Made by a program: the position numbers and the translations under genes
The notes under the pieces: generated by a model
Told to the model about the DNA's origin: nothing
The model's database searches: none
The model's input: the letters and a program-made list of their open reading frames with translations, nothing else
Shown: positions 1-5,094 of the stretch, one piece after another
How the letters are laid out: each line of letters begins with the position of its first letter
Numbering within the stretch: the first letter of the stretch is position 1
Source: SB21 sp964535295
Lineage (GTDB): Bacteria > CLD3 > SB21
Reading direction: 5' to 3'
Length of the DNA stretch: 6,344 bases
Assembly (NCBI GenBank): GCA_964535295.1
Contig: CAZHUW010000198.1
Location: 1 to 6,344, forward strand

Positions 1-551
1 ATACTTTTTTTATTAATGATAATGTCGTGTTACGTACGCACACGACGCCCGTTCAGGCGCGTATGATGGAAAAACATAAACCGCCAATCCGCATTATTTG
101 TCCGGGCCGCGTGTACCGCAAGGATACGCCGGACGCAACGCATTTACCGGTGTTCAATCAGGTTGAAGGTCTGGTCGTCGATGAGAACGTGACCTTCGCG
201 GATCTGAAAGGCACCATTGCTACTTTCGTTCACCGCATGTTCGGCAAAGAGATCGGCACCCGCTTTCGTCCCTCGTACTTTTCATTTACGGAACCCAGCG
301 CCGAAGTGGATATGAGCTGTATTTTTTGTAAAGGCAAAGGCTGCCGCGTTTGTAAGAATTCAGGCTGGATCGAGATCATGGGCTCGGGTATGGTCAATCC
401 GAAATTGTACGAATACGCCGGCTATGAAAAGGGCCGATACAGCGGTTATGCATTTGGTATGGGCGTGGAACGAATTGCCATGCTGGCTTACGATGTCAAC
501 GATCTGAGATTATTTTTGGAAAATGATATTCGCTTTTTAAATCAGTTTTAA
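1..551 (+). CDS. pheS: Phenylalanyl-tRNA synthetase alpha subunit, 3' part (5' truncated by window edge)
   Basis: This is the C-terminal catalytic portion of the alpha chain of the class II (alpha-beta)2 enzyme that charges tRNA-Phe in the cytosol. The frame is open from the first base (bases 1-2 end a split codon, then Thr-Phe-Phe), so the gene begins upstream. The GTG at 27 is internal, because the family alignment (DTF, then LRTHTTPVQ) continues to its left. Class II motif 2 is seen in PPIRIICPGRVYRKD followed by THLPVFNQVEGL. The FTEPSAEVD block and motif 3 (YAFGMGVERIAML) follow, and the protein ends in the usual DIRFLNQF-type tail. Between FTEPSAEVD and GWIEIMGSGM lie two Cys-x2-Cys pairs, the zinc-ribbon-like insertion found in many bacterial PheS proteins but absent from the E. 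coli type. About 182 codons are present, roughly half of the usual 330-350. No pheT follows in this window. Identification is very secure. Confidence 0.97.
   Translation, partial: TFFINDNVVLRTHTTPVQARMMEKHKPPIRIICPGRVYRKDTPDATHLPVFNQVEGLVVDENVTFADLKGTIATFVHRMFGKEIGTRFRPSYFSFTEPSAEVDMSCIFCKGKGCRVCKNSGWIEIMGSGMVNPKLYEYAGYEKGRYSGYAFGMGVERIAMLAYDVNDLRLFLENDIRFLNQF
318..353 (+). other. Four-cysteine (probable zinc-binding) knuckle inside PheS
   Basis: The sequence has the pattern Cys-x2-Cys-x4-Cys-x2-Cys (CIFC, then CRVC) between the FTEPSAEVD and GWIEIMGSGM blocks of PheS. The same insertion occurs in many bacterial PheS proteins, for example those of Firmicutes. Zinc binding is inferred from the spacing only. 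Confidence 0.7.
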
Positions 552-577
552 AAGCGTGGTTCAAGAAAGGGTTTGTA

Positions 578-787
578 ATGTTTGGTGTGTTAAGGTTCAT
601 ACTTTTAGGTATATTATTCTATGGTGTATTAAAAGCGGTGCGTATCATTTGGCAATTAACAGATGCCAAACGCCGGCAAAACGGCGGATTTCAAAATTCA
701 CAGAATCGGGATGCGTCTAAAGAGGTCAAAAATACTTCTTTCAATTCAGATGACGTTCAGGATGCAAAATTCAAAGATATTAAATAG
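578..787 (+). CDS. Small single-pass membrane protein of unknown function
   Basis: This 69-residue protein was not recognised with certainty. Residues about 5-26 form one hydrophobic segment rich in Leu, Ile, Phe and Val, followed by a basic stretch (KAVRIIWQ, then DAKRRQ) and a polar tail. By the positive-inside rule the tail would be cytoplasmic. The tail ends DDVQDAKFKDIK. A short acidic/aromatic 'DAxFxDI' ending recalls small membrane proteins of Bacteroidota/Chlorobi-type genomes (DUF4834-like), but this is from memory. The start is supported by AAGAAAGG at 563-570, seven bases before ATG. The gene sits 26 bases after pheS and 15 bases before the RidA gene, all on one strand, so it is probably cotranscribed. 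No catalytic motif is visible. It is probably a real gene, given its SD, its position between two real genes and its plausible topology. Confidence 0.72.
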   Translation: MFGVLRFILLGILFYGVLKAVRIIWQLTDAKRRQNGGFQNSQNRDASKEVKNTSFNSDDVQDAKFKDIK

Positions 788-802
788 GAACAGGGTTCTC
801 GT

Positions 803-1192
803 ATGACAAGAGAAATTGTTAAAACGGACAAGGCTCCGGCGCCGATCGGGCCTTATAATCAGGGCATCATTACATCCGGAAAACTGATGTTCACATCCGG
901 ACAGATCGCGATCGATCCAAAGACGAATCAGTTGGCATCCGCGCTCGATATCAAAGGGCAAACACGTCTCGTGCTGGAGAATATGAAAGCGATCCTGACC
1001 GCCGGGGGAGCAAATTTGAAAAACGTGATCAAGACAACGGTGTATCTCAAGAACATCGGTGATTTTGCGGCGATGAACGAGGTCTATGCGGAATTCCTTT
1101 CTGAAAGCGCTCCCGCAAGATCGACCGTGGAAGTAGCGCGCCTGCCGAAAGACGTTCTTGTCGAGATCGATTGTATTGCGCTTATCGAATAG
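803..1192 (+). CDS. ridA: RidA family (YjgF/YER057c/UK114) reactive enamine/imine deaminase
   Basis: This 129-residue protein is full length for the family (about 125-130). RidA proteins are trimeric cytosolic enzymes that hydrolyse 2-aminoacrylate and related imines released by pyridoxal-phosphate enzymes, which protects those enzymes from damage. Family hallmarks are seen in order: the N-terminal APAPIGPYNQ with Tyr18, the FTSGQIAIDP strand, ENMKAILTAGGA, KTTVYLKNIGDFAAMNEVY, and the C-terminal signature PARSTVEVARLPKD followed by VEIDCIAL. Arg106 and Glu121 match the substrate-carboxylate arginine and the glutamate of active RidA, so it should be a true deaminase rather than an inactive Rid subgroup. 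The Cys107 of E. coli RidA is replaced by Thr108. ATG at 803 is preceded by AGGAACAGGG. The next gene begins 32 bases downstream on the same strand. Nothing suggests a specialised role here. Confidence 0.95.
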   Translation: MTREIVKTDKAPAPIGPYNQGIITSGKLMFTSGQIAIDPKTNQLASALDIKGQTRLVLENMKAILTAGGANLKNVIKTTVYLKNIGDFAAMNEVYAEFLSESAPARSTVEVARLPKDVLVEIDCIALIE

Positions 1193-1224
1193 TTCTCACT
1201 CCCATAAACAAAACAGCAGTTCGT

Positions 1225-2160
1225 ATGAGTCGAAAGTGGTTTGTCGTGATCAATCCCGCCGCCAACCGCGGAGTGGGCGCAAGATGTGAACCGGAGATCC
1301 GCCATTGGCTGGACCGCGAGAAGATCGAACACGAGGTTTTGGTGACAACGCAGTCCAGTGAAGCATTGCCGTATGTGATGGAAAAAACGTTCGATCATGA
1401 TGTGATCGTGGCCGCTGGCGGCGACGGTACCGTGCATGAGGTCATTAATGGAATGATGCAGGCGCGTGTGAAAAATGGGCACACGGAGAATATGGCCGCC
1501 CTGGGGGTTTTGCCCATCGGTTCTGGGAATGATTTTGTCAAAATGCTGAATGTGCCCGTGCATTTACATAAAGCGCTGCACATTCTTAAACACAAACAAA
1601 CCATGCCGGTTGATGTCGGCCAGATCAGCGTTGACGGCAACCACACGCGGTTTTTTAATAACAATATCGGTATCGGTTTTGATGCTTATGTCAACTACGA
1701 AAGCATCAAGATCAAACATCTGCGCGGCGTCGCGATCTATTTGACCGCCGTCATTAAATCTATTTTTAAATACCATCCTCCTTTAATGCATGTGGACATC
1801 GGCGGAGACAAGTTCAGCCGTAAAATTCTGATGCTGACCATCGGCAACGGACGATGCTCCGGCGGCGGGTTTTATATTACTCCCGATGCGAAAGTGGACG
1901 ACGGACTCTTCGACGTATGTTCGATCGATGCCATGGGCAAGGGGCGTATGCTGGCAAGTTTGTTGAAAGTAATGAAGGGGACACATTTGAATATCCAAGG
2001 CGTGAGTCTTCGGCGCAGTGTGGAAGTCCGGATTCGCTCGGATGAGGCGCTGCCGATCCATGCCGACGGAGAAGTGGTTTCGCTCGACGCGCATGAAATC
2101 AAACTAAAGATCCTTCATTCGGCTTTACAGGTCATTCACGGCAATCACATCAAACTCTGA
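1225..2160 (+). CDS. Diacylglycerol kinase-like lipid kinase (DagK/YegS/LCB5 family)
   Basis: This 311-residue protein is typical in length for the bacterial soluble or peripheral lipid kinases that phosphorylate diacylglycerol or related lipids with ATP. Seen in order: INPAANRGVG (residues 9-18, nucleotide-binding start), AAGGDGTVHEVINGM (63-77, the glycine-rich GGDGT signature), GVLPIGSGNDF (94-104), FNNNIGIGFDAYVN (144-157), GNGRCSGGGFYITPDAKVDDGLFDV (207-231, described here by its key residues Gly207, Asp221 and the Asp-Asp-Gly at 225-227), and HADGE (279-283) near the C-terminus. All expected catalytic blocks are intact. The exact lipid substrate cannot be read from sequence. The frame is open back to TTG 1171 inside the RidA gene, but ATG 1225 puts MSRKWFVVINP at the N-terminus as in the family, so it was chosen. 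There is no good SD, and the gene may depend on coupling to the upstream gene. It ends 8 bases before the histidine kinase. Confidence 0.93.
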   Translation: MSRKWFVVINPAANRGVGARCEPEIRHWLDREKIEHEVLVTTQSSEALPYVMEKTFDHDVIVAAGGDGTVHEVINGMMQARVKNGHTENMAALGVLPIGSGNDFVKMLNVPVHLHKALHILKHKQTMPVDVGQISVDGNHTRFFNNNIGIGFDAYVNYESIKIKHLRGVAIYLTAVIKSIFKYHPPLMHVDIGGDKFSRKILMLTIGNGRCSGGGFYITPDAKVDDGLFDVCSIDAMGKGRMLASLLKVMKGTHLNIQGVSLRRSVEVRIRSDEALPIHADGEVVSLDAHEIKLKILHSALQVIHGNHIKL

Positions 2161-2168
2161 GATCCGAT

Positions 2169-3878
2169 ATGGCGGACTTAAAAAAAAAACCGGCCGATCT
2201 TTCCGATGAAAACTCAAACGGCTCTTCCGGAGATGAGGTTGAGATCGTTGAATACGAACTGACCACTAAAAAAGCCACCCGGCGGCAAAAACATGTTGTC
2301 GAAGATTTTACTATGGACGGCATGTTCCTCGATACCATGTCGCTGATCGAGGACGTCAATAAAGAAACGACTTTCAAAAAGGAGAAAAAATCGTTCGAAC
2401 AGGAACGTGAACGGCTATTGGAAGAAGCCGGTTCCAATCCCCAGATCTTGCCTGAAGTGATCCAGGCCTATTCCGTAAATTTTATGCGGAATGTTTCGGA
2501 TGAATTGACCGACATTGCCCACCAAATCGAAAATCAAAAACTCATCGTTGGACGTAACCAGGAAGTGGCTAACCGGTGTTTTAACGTACGGGAGTGCCCC
2601 GATCATGCATGCATCGCTTATCAGGCGGTCAATCCGCGCTGCTGGTATGTTGCCGGGGAGAACTGCGGATGCCGCACCCATTTAGGTATTCCTTCCTGTT
2701 ATGATTGCCAGGTATTCCAAATGGCTACCAAGGACCCTGTGACCAAGATCCGTGAAACGGTTTTTTACGTGCTTGGACTCGTCCGAAATCGTACGGAAAA
2801 ACTGAGGGCCTTTGAACGCGATGTAAAGGAATTGAAAGATCGTCTGCATCAGACGCAGGTGATTCATAAGCAGGAACATATTGCTGGAATGGACGAGACC
2901 TTGTTCGAACAACAGCTGCTTGGCGAACTGGTCAATATTACCAAGAAAACCGGTCAGCTCGATCCTCAAAAGGAAAAAGAGGTAATGGAGCAGCATAAGA
3001 TACTGACGGAACAGCTCGGTGCTGCTTATTTACAGCTCCAGTCGTTAACGTCGGAATTGGAACGAAGCAATAAAGAGCTGGAAGAGAAAATAGCCGACCG
3101 TACGGAAGAACTGAGAAAAAGCAATGTGGCCCTTCGTGAGGCCGTTAAGAAAGCGCAAGAGGCCGACCGGTTGAAGTCGGAATTTATTGCGAATGTCAGT
3201 CACGAATTAAGAACCCCGCTCAATTCGATAATCGGGTTTTCCAAAGTACTCATGAGCGGTATCGACGGCGAGATCACGGATACACAGCGTGTGGATCTTT
3301 CGGCGATCTATAACAGCGGACGGCATTTGCTGGAGATCATCAACAGTATCCTTGAATTGTCCAAGATCGAGGCCGGAAAGATGGAACTGCACATCACAAC
3401 GTTTGACCTTGTTCCGATCGTGCACGAGATCGTCACGGCCAGCCAGACCCTGGTAATGGGTAAAAAAGTTAAGATCGAGAGCAGGATCGACGGTACCATT
3501 CCGATTCTCGAGGCCGATGTCACTAAGATCAGGCAGATCATATTTAACCTCGTTTCCAATGCGACAAAGTTCACGGAAGAAGGATACATCACGATCCGCC
3601 TTAGGGCGGACGCAACACGCGTCGCGGTGAGTGTGGTTGATACCGGTATCGGTATTGATAAAGATCATATCGATGCGATCTTTGATCGTTTTCGACAGGT
3701 GGACGGATCCACAACGCGCAAGGCCGGCGGAACCGGGCTGGGCTTGAGCATTGCAAAACGATTCGTTGAAATGCATAGCGGCGAACTTAGAGTGGACAGC
3801 AAATTAGGAAAAGGCTCTGTATTCACGATGATCATTCCGCTGAAACACAAGCCACCCGAACCCAAAATTGAGTTATAA
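2169..3878 (+). CDS. Soluble sensor histidine kinase with N-terminal eight-cysteine module
   Basis: This is a 569-residue transmitter kinase with no signal peptide or membrane segment, so it should act in the cytosol. Residues 1-135 are charged and mostly helical in character. Residues 137-180 hold eight cysteines (see the separate entry). Residues about 205-335 are heptad-like coiled coil rich in Glu, Lys, Leu and Gln. The HisKA dimerisation domain follows, with the H-box FIANVSHELRTPLNSIIGF and phospho-acceptor His345. The HATPase_c domain has all its boxes: N (FNLVSNATKFTEEG, 459-472), G1 (DTGIGID, 491-497), F (IFDRFRQVDGS) and G2 (GGTGLGLSIAKRF, 520-532). It therefore looks catalytically competent. 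There is no PAS, GAF, HAMP or receiver domain, so the cysteine module is the only obvious sensor. Its stop lies one base before the ATG of a receiver/HD-GYP regulator, its probable partner. The SD is weak (GAG near 2160), and a ten-A run lies in codons 4-7. Confidence 0.95.
   Translation: MADLKKKPADLSDENSNGSSGDEVEIVEYELTTKKATRRQKHVVEDFTMDGMFLDTMSLIEDVNKETTFKKEKKSFEQERERLLEEAGSNPQILPEVIQAYSVNFMRNVSDELTDIAHQIENQKLIVGRNQEVANRCFNVRECPDHACIAYQAVNPRCWYVAGENCGCRTHLGIPSCYDCQVFQMATKDPVTKIRETVFYVLGLVRNRTEKLRAFERDVKELKDRLHQTQVIHKQEHIAGMDETLFEQQLLGELVNITKKTGQLDPQKEKEVMEQHKILTEQLGAAYLQLQSLTSELERSNKELEEKIADRTEELRKSNVALREAVKKAQEADRLKSEFIANVSHELRTPLNSIIGFSKVLMSGIDGEITDTQRVDLSAIYNSGRHLLEIINSILELSKIEAGKMELHITTFDLVPIVHEIVTASQTLVMGKKVKIESRIDGTIPILEADVTKIRQIIFNLVSNATKFTEEGYITIRLRADATRVAVSVVDTGIGIDKDHIDAIFDRFRQVDGSTTRKAGGTGLGLSIAKRFVEMHSGELRVDSKLGKGSVFTMIIPLKHKPPEPKIEL
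2180..2189 (+). repeat. Ten-A homopolymer in codons 4-7 of the histidine kinase
   Basis: The kinase begins ATG GCG GAC TTA followed by AAA AAA AAA, giving ten consecutive A bases. I followed both slipped frames by hand. One extra A leads to a TGA about ten codons later, and one missing A leads to a TGA about 30 codons on. Either change would stop normal translation of the kinase. Whether length actually varies cannot be seen from one sequence. Confidence 0.9.
2577..2708 (+). other. Eight-cysteine putative sensor module in the histidine kinase
   Basis: Residues 137-180 show the spacing Cys-x5-Cys-x4-Cys-x9-Cys-Trp-x6-Cys-x-Cys-x8-Cys-x2-Cys, with His146 just before the third Cys. The pieces ACIAYQ, RCWYVAGENC and SCYDCQVF resemble a cysteine-rich motif remembered from other bacterial signalling proteins, where it reads like CWE...CPAY...RCW...GT.C...C..C (sometimes called two-CW). 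Here the first 'CW' is CF. Co-ordination of zinc or an iron-sulfur cluster, or thiol redox sensing, is inference. No transmembrane segment surrounds it. Confidence 0.65.
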
Positions 3879-3879
3879 C

Positions 3880-4986
3880 ATGGGAACCCAAAAGAAACAA
3901 GCGACCATTCTTTATGTTGAAGACAATGAGATGAACCGTCTGCTGGTCCGCCGGTTATTGGAATCCAGAGGATATAATCTTGTTGAAGCCAGCGACGGTA
4001 TGAGCGGTGTGAAAATAGCGGAGGAGGTCGAACCGGATCTCATATTGATGGACATCAATCTTCCTCTTCTTGACGGACATGCCGCGACCACACGCATTAA
4101 AAGCATTCAACGACTCAGTCACATTCCGATCATTGCCCTGACTTCCAATGTGCTGGAAGGAGATCGTGAACGTTCACTCGTAGCCGGTTGCGACGGGTAT
4201 ATTAAAAAACCGATCGATGTTGACGAATTTCCGGGCCAGGTGGAGGGCTATCTTCGCGGGAAACGCGAAAAGGTTGAAGAAGAAGATGAACAGCTTTTTT
4301 ACAAGGAGTATAGCGTCAAACTGGTCAATAAACTGCAAACGCATATTGAAGAACTTGAAGAGAAGACCCGAAAGATCGAACAGCAATCCAAAGAAATGCG
4401 TGAGGCTTATCTGGGTATCATTTTGTCCTTTGTTCGTGCCGTTGAAGAAAAGCATTCCTATACCGCAGGGCATTCGGCGCGCGTGCGCTCCTATTGCCTG
4501 AAGATCGGCGAAAAATTGCAGTTGGATATGGAACAGATGGAAAATCTTGGCCAAGGCGCATTATTGCACGACATAGGGAAACTGGTAGTAGAGATTTCAA
4601 GCCTGAAGAACGTGACCGGTCTGACGGAATTGGAGTGGGAGGAGATGAAAAAACACCCTGAGATCGGTTATAAGATTCTCAAACCGATGAAGTTCCTGTC
4701 CGGCATTGTTAATATGGTGTATCAGCATCACGAACGCTGGGACGGGAAAGGTTACCCCCAGGGACTCAAAGGCGAAGAGATTGACTTTTTGGCCAGTATC
4801 GTTGCCGTTGCGGATAGCTACGATGCCATGACCTCTCAGCGGGGGTACAACAAAGTCATGTCCATCGATGCCGTTATGGACGAGTTCGCAAAATGCTCCG
4901 GTACTAAGTACAATCCTATCGTTGTGGAGGCCTTTTTGTCGGTTCTTGAAGATATGAAGGAGCGAGAATCCATTAAAACTTCTTAA
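3880..4986 (+). CDS. Response regulator: receiver domain plus HD-GYP cyclic-di-GMP phosphodiesterase
   Basis: This 368-residue RpfG-like regulator is predicted to hydrolyse cyclic-di-GMP under control of phosphorylation. The receiver (residues about 8-125) has acidic Glu14/Asp15, phospho-acceptor Asp58 in LILMDINLP, Thr88 in ALTSN and Lys110 in IKKP. It reads like DivK or the receivers of hybrid kinases. Residues about 130-178 are charged and coiled-coil-like. The HD-GYP domain (about 180-360) carries GHSARV (His198), LLHDIGKL (His230, Asp231, Lys234), KKHPEIGYKIL (His259), HHERWDGKGYPQGL (His283, His284, GYP 291-293) and VADSYDAM (Asp312), so the metal-binding residues are complete. The usual RPYR segment after it reads RGYN. 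ATG 3880 lies one base after the kinase stop and lacks a clear SD, which suggests translational coupling. An in-frame TTG at 3868 would add only four residues inside the kinase end and is less likely. Confidence 0.95.
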   Translation: MGTQKKQATILYVEDNEMNRLLVRRLLESRGYNLVEASDGMSGVKIAEEVEPDLILMDINLPLLDGHAATTRIKSIQRLSHIPIIALTSNVLEGDRERSLVAGCDGYIKKPIDVDEFPGQVEGYLRGKREKVEEEDEQLFYKEYSVKLVNKLQTHIEELEEKTRKIEQQSKEMREAYLGIILSFVRAVEEKHSYTAGHSARVRSYCLKIGEKLQLDMEQMENLGQGALLHDIGKLVVEISSLKNVTGLTELEWEEMKKHPEIGYKILKPMKFLSGIVNMVYQHHERWDGKGYPQGLKGEEIDFLASIVAVADSYDAMTSQRGYNKVMSIDAVMDEFAKCSGTKYNPIVVEAFLSVLEDMKERESIKTS

Positions 4987-5029
4987 GTATTGAACAAATT
5001 TCTTGCCTTGCCGCCCCCTTTTAGATACA

Positions 5030-5059
5030 TTGACAACAATTAAAAATACTGACTATTAA
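5030..5059 (+). promoter_or_regulatory. Possible sigma-70-type promoter for the lipoprotein gene
   Basis: TTGACA at 5030-5035 is a perfect -35 hexamer. After 18 bases comes TATTAA (5054-5059), a four-of-six match to TATAAT. Transcription would start about 30 bases before the TTG start codon. If the organism belongs to Bacteroidota proper, its primary sigma factor prefers a different -10 (TAnnTTTG), which is not evident here. The call is therefore tentative. Confidence 0.35.
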
Positions 5060-5084
5060 CAATATTCCCTTTTTCCAAAATACC

Positions 5085-5090
5085 GGAGGG
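5085..5090 (+). promoter_or_regulatory. Ribosome binding site that decides the TTG start of the lipoprotein
   Basis: GGAGGG lies four bases before TTG 5095. It is the strongest SD in the window. It supports a non-ATG start directly ahead of a hydrophobic signal sequence, and there is no nearby in-frame ATG. Confidence 0.7.
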
Positions 5091-5094
5091 TCAT

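Larger units (their letters stand above)
4987..5094 (+). other. Intergenic region before the lipoprotein gene
   Basis: This 108-base gap is the only sizeable non-coding stretch and marks a likely transcription-unit boundary. It is AT-rich apart from a pyrimidine-rich block (CCGCCCCCTTTTAG, 5011-5024). I found no stable hairpin followed by a T run, so no intrinsic terminator is called for the upstream operon. Confidence 0.6.

Noticed and set aside
27..29. GTG as the start of pheS
   Set aside because: The frame is open to base 1 and the residues before GTG continue the PheS alignment, so the true start is outside the window.
803..1192. RidA as part of a specialised pathway linked to PheS
   Set aside because: RidA is widespread and often sits among unrelated housekeeping genes. 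Nothing in the sequence points to a specific link.
1171..1224. Upstream TTG start for the lipid kinase, overlapping ridA
   Set aside because: The extra 18 residues lie before the conserved nucleotide-binding start. ATG 1225 gives the normal family N-terminus.
1084..1563. Open frame of 159 codons on the minus strand across the ridA/lipid kinase junction
   Set aside because: Both plus-strand genes show clear family signatures there, and the minus-strand product has none.
3207..3776. Open frame of 189 codons on the minus strand
   Set aside because: It is fully inside the HisKA/HATPase region of the kinase, whose plus-strand motifs are unambiguous.
2160..3878. Kinase and regulator as one hybrid protein split by a frameshift
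   Set aside because: The kinase ends with a natural tail and TAA, and the regulator has its own ATG one base later. Separate coupled genes are the simpler reading.
4987..5030. Intrinsic terminator after the HD-GYP gene
   Set aside because: The CCCCCTTTT block is not preceded by a complementary stem, and only a poor palindrome (CAAATTTCTTG) is present.
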